Shown here: piece by piece, positions 19,021 through 28,685 of the stretch | Layout: every line of letters begins with the position of its first letter | How positions within the stretch are numbered: the first letter of the stretch is position 1 | Position numbers and translations under genes: made by a program | The notes under the pieces: generated by a model | The model's database searches: none | The model's input: the letters and a program-made list of their open reading frames with translations, nothing else | Told to the model about the DNA's origin: nothing | DNA from: Effrenium voratum | Taxonomy: Eukaryota > Sar > Dinophyceae > Suessiales > Symbiodiniaceae | DNA: 64,000 nt | Direction: 5' to 3' | Assembly (NCBI GenBank): GCA_963377175.1 | Contig: CAUJNA010001450.1 | Coordinates: 1 to 64,000 of the forward strand

Positions 19021-22000
19021 TTCGGCCCCCGCTGCGCCTGCCAGGCTTCCACCGCGTCCAGCCGGGCCTGGAAGCCCTTGCACACCCCCCCCAGCACGCT
19101 GGTGAGGTGAGAGTAGTCGAGAGTAACCATCTCCGTGCCGTCGCTCCACCGGGCGGTGCCCGTCAGGTTCTTCCACTTCGCTCCTGAGAAGTCGTTGGAG
19201 GCGAAGCCCAGCCTCAGGTCGCCGTTCATGTCCGGGCGCTTGTACTGCTTGGCCTCCACGGAGTCAAAGAGCTGCTGGAGCTCCGCCACGTCGGCCTCCG
19301 CCATCTCCGTCTTCACCCGGCTGTCGGACAAATTCGTGAAGCTCGTGTTGCAGACCACGTTGCCCGTGTTGACCGCGATCACGAGGCAGCCGGGGTTCCT
19401 CTGGTTCGTGGTCAGGGACAGCTGCGTGGAGAGGCTCTTCGTCTGCACCAGCGCCTCGTCGTTGTTCATGATGAGCTCGCACTGGTGCGCCCCGCCGTCC
19501 CGCTCCAGGAAGACCCTGGCGCTCTGGTTGCCCAGCAGCCGCAGCTCCGGGCCGCTGTCGGGGGCCGCGCTGTTGTTGGACACGTGCAGCTTGCTCCAGC
19601 CCGCCCAGTTCTTCGTCAAGAAGAGATCGTCCGAGAAGTCGGAGGTGTTGGTCACGGTGAGCGTGTTGGAGGCAAAGAGCTGCGGCGCGGAGACCGTGCC
19701 CGAGCTCGTCACGTCGCCGCAGACCACGCTGCCCGTCGACACTCCGCCGCTCGTGGCCGTGAAGGTGCAGTCCAGGCTCTCGCAGTCCAGCGGGCCCGTG
19801 GAGGCCGCACCGGTGATCGTCAGCGTGCCGCCCGTGAGCGCGCCGGTGGCTGCGAAGCTCGCCGCGGTTGCTGCGCCCGAGGCCGTCAATGTCCCCGTGG
19901 ACACGTCGCCCACCGTGGTGAAGTTCCCGGCGTTGGCTGTGTTGTTGATGGTCAACGTGCTGCCCGTGATTCCTGCGGCGGAGCTCAACAGGCCCACGCT
20001 GGCCGCGCCGCTGATGCTCAGCGAGCTGCCTGACACGGCCCCTGTGGACGACAGCGCGGCCCCGGCGACGGTGCCTGCTGTGAGCGCAGCGCAGGAGACT
20101 GTGCCCGAGGCGTCCACGCCCGTCGTGAAAACGTCGGTGCAGTTCACGTCGTTGCACAGCAGCTGGTCGCAGCCCACGTTGCCCTGCGCGGTGAGCCCGT
20201 CCAGCGTGGCCGAGCCCGTGAGGGCCAGCGTGTCCGCCAGCAGGTCCGTTACCGAGACAGACTCTCCCTCGAAGGCGCTGGCCCTGATCTGCATGCTGTA
20301 CAGGTCCAGCGTGCCCGCCGACTGCTGCACCAGCCCGGGGTTGGAGCCGCCGAAGGCTCCGAAGTGCAGCTTCGCGATTCCGCCCGGCGGCACCGAGAAG
20401 TCCAGGCGCGCCGTGCTCCACACTCCCTGCGCGGCCGTGCCGAGGAGGGTGCCGGTGACGCCCACGTAGTCGTTGTCGGCCGCGCTGACGTACATCACCA
20501 AGTTGGAGGCCGTGCCCAGCCGGTACCGGCAGCCGAAGGAGTAGCGTCTCCCCGGCGTCAGCGTGTAGGTGCGCACAATGTTCCAGGCGAAAGGCGCTCA
20601 GGGTAGCCCTCCAGCTGGAAGCCTCCCACCGTGAAGCTGGCCGAGGCCACGGAGCTCTGGCTGTTGGAGCGCACCAGAAAATTTCCTAGCGTGGTGAGCG
20701 TGGGCTCCAGCAGCACCTCGCCCAGGGTTGCCAGCGTGACGTCGTCCGCCCCTCCGTCGAGGAACTCGTGCTTCAGCAGCAGCGCCGAGGCCGCCGTGTC
20801 CTCCTCCGCTGTGTTTGTGTTGCCGGTCTCCAGGGTTGCGTCCAGGATCTGGAGGCCGTAGACGTCCACCGTTCCTGCCGTTTGGTTGGGCAGGCCCGGC
20901 GCCTGGAAGTGCGCGCCGAAGTGCAGCTTCGCCACTCCGTTGGGCGGCACGGTGAAGTACATCTTGGCCGTGCTCCAGGCGCCCTGGTCGCCCGCGAAGC
21001 TGCCGTACAACGGGTCGTAGACGTTGTCGGCCTCGGACATGTACACCACGAAGTTGGAGGCCGTGCCGAGCCGGTAGCGGCAGGCGAAGAGCAGCTCTCT
21101 GCCGGGCGTCAAGATGTAGGTGCGCACGATGTTCCACGGGTTCGCCGCCAGGGTCAGGGTGTAGCCGTCCACGCTCACTCCCGCGGTGTGCGTGGCCAGC
21201 ACCACGCTGCAGCCGCTGCTGGGGCGAACCGTCCAGTTTGAGAGCGAGACGTCCGTGGGGCCCAGGATCTGCTCTCCTATGGCGGCCACCACCTCGTCGG
21301 CCCCTCCGTCGTCCGGAAAGCGCACTGCTATCTGCTGCGCAGAGGCCGCCTCCGTGACTCCGAGCTTGCCGGCGAGGAGGCCGTCTACTTGCGCGATGGT
21401 GTAGTAGCTGAGCAGGGCGGCGGCGATGCTTGAGGCCGTTGCCGTGTCCTGGTCGGCGGCTGAGCGGTACGCCACCAGCGCCGAGGTGATTTGGTTGGTT
21501 GTGAACACGTCCTGGTCCGGGCCCGTCCGGTAGGCCAGCAGCGCGCCCGCGATGGCGGCTTGCGTCTGCGTGTCCTGCGCGCTCGCCGTGCGGTAGTCTC
21601 CCAACAGCGCGTCTACCTGCGCCGCGGTGTAGTAGGCCAGCAGCGCGGCCGTGATGGCGCTGGTCGTCTCCGTGTCCTGCGCCGTTCCGGTTCGGTAGTC
21701 GGCCAACAGAGCGTCCACTTGTGAGGAGGTGTAGTAGGCCAGCAGCGCAGCCGCGAGGGCCGCGTCCGCCGCTGCGACGGAGTAGCAGTCTGCCGTGATG
21801 CTCAGCGTGTCGTCGCCGTTGGCAAGCGCAGCAGAGAGAGGAGCCACGAAATGCAGGTTGCGAACGACGTTGCGTCCGCGAAGGAGCTCCCAAGTTGTGA
21901 AGCCCGCCCAGGCCGGCGCGTTAACAACTCCGCCTCCGGGAAGCTGCAGGGCGGCGAGCTCCGCGAGGATTGCGTCGAGGGCGCTCTGGAGCGTGGTCTC

Positions 22001-23052
22001 GCTGGCGGAGAGCGCGGCGTTCGTGGCGAATGAGGCCAGCAGCGCCGCGTCAGCCTTGGAGGCCTGGAGCGCCGAGATGCCGGTGTCCCGGCTAGCAAGC
22101 TGCGCTGCGACGAAGGCCTCGGTGGCAAGGCCCAGCGCTGCATATGCTATCTTGGTGTCCACCTCCAGCGGAGTGTCCAACCCGTCCACCGTGGAGAGCA
22201 GGGAGGCCAGCGCGCTGGTGTCCGCCTTGCCGGCGAGGGCGGCGTCCAGGGCTGCCGTGGTGACTGCGTTTAGGAGGGCCGCTGCTATCTTAGAGTCCAC
22301 CTCTGAGGAAGTGTCGACGGCCGAGAGCTGGGCGTAAGCTGTCAGCGCGCTGGCGTCCGCCTTGGAGGCCTGCAGCCCCGCGATGGAGGCGTCTCTGCTT
22401 GCGAGCTCGGAGGCCAGCGCTGCGGCGGACACGGCCCCCAGGAGAGCGTTGGCCACCTTGGTGTCTACCTCCAGCGGCGTGATCCTCGCCGCTATGACTA
22501 GGGAGTGCTGGTCCACCACCGTCTTGAGGCCGTAGTTGGCCGCCACCGTGGCCAGCGTGGCGTTGTTGGCCGAGGCGATGGATCCGTTCATGGCCGCCGT
22601 GGTGCTGTAGTTGGACAGCTTCAGGTCCACGCCGTCCGGGGTGCTCTTCGTCGCCACCACGCCCTCCAGCACGTCGAAGGCCGACTGGTCTGCCTTGTTG
22701 GAGAGGCCCGTGGTCAGCGAGCTCTGCAGCGCGGCGATGCTGCTTCCGCGCGCGGCCACTGCCCGTCCGTGGTGGCCAGGGCCGCCGCCGTGGCTAGGGG
22801 CGCAATTGCCGGCGCCAGCGCGCTGCTGTCCAGCTTTGAGGCCAGCTCTGCGGTGACTCTGTCGTCCAGGGACTGGATGGCCGCCGCGTTGTTGCCGGCG
22901 GCTGCCGTGTGCACCGCCAGGTCCGTTACTTGAGCGTACGGCGTCAGAGCGAGGGCCAGCTGCCCTGCGGTGACGTGCGTGCCGTCAGTCACCTCTCCGT
23001 TGTCCAGGACCTCCGGGATGTTGCCTGTAACAGGTCCTTCAAACAGGTTTTC
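19011..23052 (-). pseudogene. long fibre/receptor-binding protein with S74 chaperone, 5'-truncated and frameshifted
   Basis: An open frame of about 1,347 codons runs from an in-frame stop at 23,053, with no ATG, so its N-terminus is lost. One-base-type indels occur near 22,758 and 20,585. Residues in the first half are Ala-rich helical/beta repeats (SKADAS, LEVDTKI, SSEVDSKIAAALL). At about 21,390-21,790 there are at least four units of LLAYYT-xx-QVDALL-DYRT-x-x-AQDT. Two ~110-residue modules (about 21,160-20,850 and 20,580-20,280) share RTY-x-LTPGR, CRYRLGTASN and AKLHFGA, and are probably beta-sandwich binding domains. The C-terminus has SDSRVKTEM, YKRPDMNGDLRLGF and LDYSHLTSVLGG. These are typical of the peptidase S74 self-cleaving chaperone, which trimerises fibres. 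It would mediate attachment to the host cell. Confidence 0.8.
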
Positions 23053-23880
23053 TTAGGAGTAGGTGTTATACGAATTCATAACGCAGGGGTGTTGTACTTT
23101 CGCAGCGCGCCCTCACAGGTCCTTCGTGGCATTCCGGCCGTTCGGAGAAGTGTCCTCTGTGATTCGGGGTAGTGTGTTTGTTTTTGACACACCTCCCTCA
23201 CAGGCGTCACCGCTTGTTGGTGTGTCAAACACACCAACCCCTCTTCGGCGCAAGTTTCCGCACGTTGGCGTGGAATTTTGTAACGGGGCATGTGTGTGTT
23301 TTTTTCCTACACTTCGATCTGCAAATTCTCAGGCGAACGCCAGCGCAACGCCCGACCTGCGAAGAGGAGGAGCTCACCGTTTGAGCTCCTTCAGCAAAGT
23401 TCACCAAGACCTCTCTCTGTAGAGAGGGCCCGCACCAGGGTTTTTTTTCGGATGTGACTCAATTTGATTTGACCGATTTCGCCGGTCAAAAGCGAGACCT
23501 GCGCACGATGGAGCCAGTGGCCGGCAAAACCGGACACTGCTTCGCAGTTGGTGCGAGACATCAGCTGCGTGCCCTCCATGTCGGCGGGCTGGCGCGGTTC
23601 TGCCGGGCAGGTTCGCCGAAGGCAGTTGTCCCCCCACAGGACAACTGGAAAATTTTTTTCACGGTTGTCGTCTAAGCCGACAACCTCGACATTTTTTTTG
23701 CTGGGAAGAATCTCGACCTTGGCGTGGGCTCGGCAGGAGGCTTCTATGCCGGGCAGGCGCGGCTGTGAACACGAAGTGCCTCGGAACTTTGCCCGCACCA
23801 GGGAATTTGAATTGAAGGATATTATCCTTCAATTCCTGGTATACTTCCAGTACGACACGAACGGCTTGCGCACTCGCGGA
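23053..23880. other. intergenic, no gene recognised
   Basis: No motif was found on either strand. GTGTTTGTTTTTGACACACC-type and CTCTCTCTGTAGAGAG palindromes are present, the latter resembling the foldback termini. A GGCTTCTATGCCGGGCAGGC phrase is shared with 25,930. Confidence 0.5.
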
Positions 23881-24730
23881 CTTGCCGCTGAACCCGTTGG
23901 GCGAGCCAGTTGGGCGAGCCAGTACTAAGGGGCAGGCGCGCACCTCGCTCTCGCGTCCTCGCTGTCCTGGAAAGCGGTAGGATTTAATGTGTCGCTCTGA
24001 CACATTAAAATTCTCGTAATTCTTCTTCGCTGCCCATCTGTGCCCAGCGCAGGATTCAGGGGCAATCCTGTGCCCAACACAGGATTGAGTGAGCAATCCT
24101 GTGCCCAACACAGGATTGAGTGAGCAATCCTGTGCCCAACACAGGATTGAGTGAGCAATCCTGTGGTCACGACAGGATTGACGGCAGGCCCGCACCAGGG
24201 AGGGGCGGCCGGGAATTGGCAGTGGAGGATTTTGTCCTCCACTGTATCGAACTCTTCAATGACGACACGAACGTCTTGCGCACTCGGACTTGCCGCTGAA
24301 CCCGTTGGGCGAGCCAGTTGGGCGAGCCAGTACTAAGGGGCCAACCTGCACCAGGGAAGTGAAAGATATTAACTTTCACTTTGGTATCCAGTACGACACG
24401 AACGTCTTGCGCACTCGGACTTGGGCGAGCCAGTTGGGCGAGCCAGTACTAAGTTGGGCGTGCCAGTACTAAGGGGCCAACCTGCACCAGGGAATTGAAA
24501 GTTATTAACTTTCAATTTGGTATCCAGTACGACACGAACGTCTTGCGCACTCGGACTTGCCGCTGAACCCGTACTTGGGCGAGCCAGTACTTGGGCGAAC
24601 CCGTTGGGCGAGCCATCAAACGAGGTTGGGCGAGCCAGTACTAAGGGGTTGGGCGAGCCAGTTGGGCGAACCAGTTGGGCGAGCCAGTTGGGCGAGCCAC
24701 TAAGCCGTTGGGCGAGCCACTCAACCACAG
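23881..24730. repeat. TTGGGCGAGCCA repeat field
   Basis: The 12-mer TTGGGCGAGCCA occurs roughly twenty times, singly or in pairs, with AGTACTAAGG and GCACCAGGGAA(GT)TGAAAG units between. Larger segments (CGACACGAACGTCTTGCGCA, then CTCGGACTTG) are repeated three or four times. Each is followed by a short palindrome such as TGAAAG(A/T)TATTAACTTTCA. The reverse complement appears near 17,565 and 30,055. Confidence 0.85.
24035..24185. repeat. 31-bp hairpin repeat CAGGATTG...CAATCCTG
   Basis: Five tandem copies of ACAGGATTGAGTGAGCAATC plus CTGTGCCCA are present. Each unit is a hairpin with CAGGATTG pairing with CAATCCTG. The last copies carry GTCACGA in place of CCCAACA. Confidence 0.85.
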
Positions 24731-24769
24731 TGGACGCCTGCTTCAAAGCTGCGCCTTGGCGCTCCTACG

Positions 24770-25095
24770 GTGCCAGCTCGGCACGTGCCCGCTCGGCACT
24801 GTGCCTGCTCGGCGCGCTTACCTAGGTGCCCGCGCGGCACGTGCCCGCTCGGCACATTTAGTGCCCGCTCGGCACTGCACCCCCTCCACGGTGCCAGCTC
24901 GGCACCGGGGTTCCTACTAGTGCCCGCTCGGCACTGGGGTGCCTGCTCGGCACTGGGGTGCCTGCTCGGCACGTGCCCGCTCGGCACGTGCCCGCTCGGC
25001 ACTGCCAGTGCCTGCTCGGCACGTGCCCGCTCGGCACATCTAGTTAAGTGCCCGCTCGGCACTGATAGTTAAGTGCCCGCTCGGCACTGCCCTGC
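24770..25095. repeat. GTGCCCGCTCGGCAC hairpin array
   Basis: About sixteen copies of a 15-bp unit GTGCC(C/T/A)GCTCGGCAC lie in 320 bp, at irregular spacing of 0 to ~20 bases. Each unit is a 5-bp stem with a 5-base loop. Variation is confined almost entirely to the first loop base. It is not a CRISPR: the units are too short and the spacers irregular. Confidence 0.9.
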
Positions 25096-25184
25096 CTCGC
25101 AGAAGTTCAGGATGTCCAGGATGAACCTACGTACGGCCTGACAGGAAAAAAAAACAGGGGGAGGGGGCACGGGGTTGAGCCACA

Positions 25185-25430
25185 TGACATGCAAAAAACC
25201 GTGCGAAAAAAAAAACGTGCAAAATCATGTCATGCAAAAACCATGCAAAAACCATGTCAAAATCATGTCAAAATCATGTCAAAATCATGCAAAAACCATG
25301 CAAAAACGTGCAAAAAACATGCAAAAACCATGCAAAAACCATGCAAAAACGTGCAAAAAACCATGCAAAACCGTGCAAAAAACCATGTCATGTCATGCAA
25401 ACATGCAAAAACCATGCAAACATGCGGCGC
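25185..25430. repeat. CATGCAAAA(AC) tandem array
   Basis: About twenty units of CATGCAAAAAC, with some CATGTCAAAAT variants, are present. Lysine-rich frames through it are an artefact of the repeat. Confidence 0.85.
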
Positions 25431-25900
25431 TGGCGTCTACGCAGGCAGGCGCGGCAGGCAGGCTAGGGCGCGGCAACCCGCCGAACAGCCACTCTCCCCG
25501 GCTTCCTTGCTATACGTGCTATATGTGCTATATGGCTCAAGGGCAAGACTGAAATCCACTCTCCCGGGTCCATGCTATAACGTGCTATATGTGCTATATG
25601 GCTTCGTCCAAAGCAAGCCATGAACTCCATCTCCCCCGGGTCCATGCTATATGTGCTATATGTGCTATATGGCCCTATATAGCACATATAGTACAAATTT
25701 CGCGCGTACAGAGTATATAGTACATATAGTACATATAGCAAGGAGCTGGGGCAGAGTGGGGGTTCAGCGGCTTGGCGTGTAAGACCCATATAGCACATAT
25801 AGCACATATAGCAACGAGCCGGGGAAGAGTGGAGGTTCAGCGGCTTGGCGTGTAAGACCCATATAGCACATATAGCACATATAGCAACGAGCCGGGGGAG
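25431..25900. repeat. TATAGCAC repeat block, right copy
   Basis: GCTATATGTGCTATATGG units in one orientation (25,505-25,680) are followed by ATATAGCACATATAGCA units in the other (25,676-25,895), each with a CCCGGGTCCAT or GAGCCGGGGGAGAGTGG tail. This makes a large imperfect palindrome of the same family as 16.6-17.3 kb. Confidence 0.8.
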
Positions 25901-26302
25901 AGTGGGGGGTTCAGCGGCTTGGCGCGGCTTCAATGCCGGGCAGGCGCGGCCTTGCAGCCATTGGCAAAAAAAAGCGTGCTGCAGTCCTCCCCCCACGGGA
26001 GGACTGGAATTTTTTTTTTCCTGGGAAGAATCCCCCGGCGCGGGCTCGGCAGGGTGGCGCACCCGGAGTGCCAAGAACATGTTCATCCGACATGTAATCC
26101 GACATGTTGAAATTAAGCGCGTATAGCGGCTTGGCGCGGCAGAAATGTGAACACGAGTGGCAATTGTTTGGCACTTGTGTTGAAGAAATTAAGCGTATAG
26201 CAAGAAATCCTGGGGGAATTTCAATGCAGGGTTTCTGCAGGGAATCCCTGCATTCACTGTATCCCTCTCTTTAGAAGACTTTTCAGCAGTTCTCAGGCGA
26301 AC
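25901..26302. other. intergenic, no gene seen
   Basis: GGCTTGGCGCGGCTTCAATG, also present at window position 4-20, lies at the left of this stretch. CCTCCCCCCACGGGAGGACT forms a small hairpin. ACATGTAATCCGACATGTTG repeats a TCCGACATGT phrase. No coding sequence is supported. Confidence 0.5.
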
Positions 26303-26792
26303 CTCTCTCTGTAGAGGGCGTTTTCCAAATGGCTTATATTGTACCTGAGAGGCTTCTGACACTCGTCCGTCCAGCATTTGACCTAGTCCTGCGAAGGATT
26401 CGAAGTCTAAAACGCTGCGTGCAGGCGTGTGGCTGCAAAATAGAGACCCCTAGATATGCGCTGCAATTTGGCTCCAGGTTGCATTTCAAGCGATGTCAAG
26501 CTTTGCCAAAGGAAACCCATTTTCCCTTTTTTTCGGGAACCCCTTTTTTTTGGACCCCTTTTTTTGATTTTTTTTGTTTTTCCTTAGCCCTGCAAAGCTT
26601 GGCTCGCTTGAAATGCAACCTGGAGCCAAAATTGCAAGCATATCTAGGGGTCTCTATTTTGCAGCCACACGCCTGCACGCAGCGTTTTAGACTTCGAATT
26701 CTTCGCAGGACGAGGTCAAATGCTGGACGGACGAGTGTCAGAAGCCTCTCAGGTACAATATAAGCCATTTGGAAAACCCTCTACAGAGAGAG
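26303..26792. mobile_element. foldback element, complete copy (490 bp)
   Basis: It begins CTCTCTCTGTAGAGGGCG and ends with the exact reverse complement CTACAGAGAGAG. Arms of about 180 bp or more pair along their length. The spacer has CCCTTTTTTTCGGG-like and T-rich sequence. It is non-autonomous. It is immediately followed by a piece of integrase gene. I see no clear target-site duplication. Confidence 0.85.
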
Positions 26793-26865
26793 CTTAGCGC
26801 CTCGAAGGCCATGGCCTGCGTCACGTCGAGGTCGCGCTGCCTCGCAAGTCGGCGGGTCCGCACGT
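26793..26865 (-). pseudogene. integrase N-terminal fragment
   Basis: The segment GCGCCTCGAAGGCCATGGCC and what follows match the integrase region at about 18,775-18,835 (VTQAMAFEALKAD). It is cut off on one side by the foldback element and diverges after about 26,860. Confidence 0.7.
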
Positions 26866-26929
26866 TGAGAACGAGGAGGCCGGCTCACACAGCTGCTCAC
26901 AGTCTGCGCCCGCCCGCGCCGCCGGCATC

Positions 26930-27395
26930 ACGTCACCCTGAAGACGGACTTCGCACGGCGGTGGTTGGACCTGAAGGAAGGTGAGGGCCGCGAAGGGCTG
27001 ATGCCCCCGATGCCGCACCTGGACTTTGGCTCCCGTGCCAGTACAACTACGCCTCCAAGGAACTGGAGTTCTTCAACGCGAACGCGGGCGTGTGGATGTA
27101 CACCCCGGTGGGGCCTCGACAAGGACGGCAAGACCCGGCTGCTGGGCCCTTGGGGGCCGCGACGGCCTCCCGTCCTTCAAGGCCTGCATCGCCTCCAGTA
27201 CAGCCCTGGCGAGCTCTCAAAGTTTCTGGGGACCGGCGCGAGGTGCGGTGCGAAGTAGTGGTGGTCTGCACACACATCGCAACTCTGTTCCCGAACGGGG
27301 GGCTGCAGAAAGGCTCCCACCTCTACGTCTCTACAGCAGACAGCTCCGCCTGCCACTCTAGCGTCGGGTTGGCCGCCATGTGAGACAGCCTTAAA
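26930..27395 (+). pseudogene. unidentified viral coding fragments
   Basis: Protein-like but frame-broken segments are present: LKTDFARRWLDLKEGEG (about 26,938), then YASKELEFFNANAGVWMYT (about 27,048), then LLGPWGRDGLPSFKACIAS. GC content and codon use resemble the viral genes nearby. I do not recognise the family. A replication or primase protein is possible because D5-like helicase and polymerase fragments follow. Confidence 0.4.
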
Positions 27396-27429
27396 CGAGC
27401 GCAGGGCAAGCCTGCCCGCTGTGCCGCGC

Positions 27430-27837
27430 GTGGGTGCTGAAACTTGTCGGCGTTGTCTGGAGAACCCTGAACTCCGTGGCCGGCTGCTTCTCCACGTCCT
27501 CGGGCGCGCCGTGCACCGTCTCGTGGGGTCGCGCGTTGTAGGCCCCGGCCGCCCGCTTAAAGTGGTCGCTCCACTGCCCGCCCTTGCGCGCCACCCTTGT
27601 GGCCAGGTCCTTCCCCGGTCCACTACGGCAATGGCGTTGCAGTCCTCGGGCTTCGTCCGGTGCACGGCTTCCGCAGGCAGCTCCCGGTCCAGCGTGGCAA
27701 ACTCGTTGCCCAGGTCCGTGACCACAAAGTTCCCGTCAGCTCCATCCACCAGGCCGTACTTCGTCTTCCCCCGCGTGTTCTGGCTGAAGTCGATGAGGTT
27801 GGCCTGCAGCCGGTCGTTCGGCCCCTTGGCGGCCGAC
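27430..27837 (-). pseudogene. integrase fragment with internal deletions
   Basis: It matches the intact-length integrase between about 18,200 and 18,700: TDLGNEFATLDRELP, NAIAVVDRG and AYNARPHETVHGAPEDVE are present in shifted frames. Several dozen bases are missing (for example, the TLKK region is shortened). It runs directly into a fibre fragment of opposite orientation at 27,838. Confidence 0.75.
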
Positions 27838-27990
27838 CACGAACCAGAGGAACCCCGGCTGCCTCGTGATCGCGGGCAACACGGGCAACGTGGTCTGCAA
27901 CACGAGCTTCACAAAATTTGTCGGACTCCGTGGAGAGGCCAAGCAGTACAAGCGCCCGGACATGAACGAGGACCTGAGGCTGGGAGACCA
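27838..27990 (+). pseudogene. fibre S74-domain fragment
   Basis: NQRNPGCLVIAGNTGNVV and EAKQYKRPDMNEDLRLG match the fibre C-terminus at about 19,400-19,200, but on the plus strand and with the segment between them shortened. The boundary with the integrase piece is seamless, which indicates a rearrangement. Confidence 0.75.
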
Positions 27991-28112
27991 CCGGCTGGCC
28001 GTCAACGTCATGGGGTGGGAGACCTTCCGCGAGTTCCACGACTGCTACCTTCACACCGACGTCTTGGCCCTGGCGGACGTGATGGAGAGCTACCCCAGAG
28101 GACCACCTTGGG
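27991..28112 (+). pseudogene. family B DNA polymerase fragment (Polinton type)
   Basis: The frame reads GWETFREFHDCYLHTDVLAL followed by ADVMES. This is the well-known exonuclease III/linker signature of protein-primed family B polymerases in Polintons and linear plasmids (consensus about YhdlYLktDVlLLadvFe). Only about 40 codons remain. The replicase at 11-14.5 kb lacks this motif, so the fragment probably comes from a different virus. Confidence 0.65.
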
Positions 28113-28685
28113 GGCCCAAAACCGCAAGTAGTTTTCACACCTGGCTTTGCTAGCCGTTCGTCGCGTCCGGAATCAGCGCCCAGGGCGTCGAGGTCGGCAC
28201 GCTCTGCCTTCTGGCACATCAAAAAACTCCCCAGCGTCAGCTCGGGGTGCTTCCGATCCCTAACAGCATTCTTCCACGATTGGGGGGCGCGCGACGCCAT
28301 GTGCGTCCAAGTGGTTTAGAGCCGTAAAGGGCATTCAACAGCTCCTCGTCAGTGCTGGCGGCCGTGACGTGAGGCGGGTCTAAGAACTCGAGGCAGTAGG
28401 GCCCCTTGAAGTTGACGAGGCGCCGCATCAATTGCCGCTGTCGTCCAAATCTGGCAGGGACAGGTCCGGAGTGAGGGTCGTTGCCAGACGACGCCGTGGT
28501 GAGATGGTAAAGACGAGACATCGCCGGGGTTCGATTCCACCCTGGTACACGGATAAGTCTTAAGTTAGCCGACCGATGCCACTAGGCTCAAGGCGGCAGG
28601 GTGAAAAAAAAACCCAAGGGCCCCGCACCCGTCATGTGTCTCCCCGAGCACGTAAAGGCGGCTGGAGACCTGCTCTCACAACCAC
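28113..28685. other. rearranged stretch, no recognised gene
   Basis: A minus-strand frame with NFKGPYCLEFLDPPH and EELLNALYG (about 28,310-28,430) looks coding-like but is unassigned. GGTTCGATTCC at 28,528-28,538 resembles a tRNA B box, but no tRNA can be folded around it. Confidence 0.35.

Noticed and set aside
3250..23052. Bacteriophage or bacterial origin of the gene block
   Set aside because: The double-jelly-roll MCP, A32-type ATPase, rve integrase and TATA signals with no Shine-Dalgarno sites fit a eukaryotic PLV. The S74 fibre domain alone is not enough to call a phage.
24770..25095. CRISPR-like array
   Set aside because: Units are 15 bp with spacers of 0-20 bases and no cas genes. 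The surroundings are eukaryotic and viral. It is a hairpin satellite.
25189..25623. Lysine-rich protein of ~140 residues
   Set aside because: It is a translation of the CATGCAAAAAC tandem repeat; all three plus-strand frames give similar low-complexity text.
28497..28545. tRNA-like A and B boxes (TGGTGAGATGG and GGTTCGATTCC)
   Set aside because: The boxes are about 13 bases too close for a tRNA. The T stem has mismatches, and no acceptor or anticodon stem can be formed.
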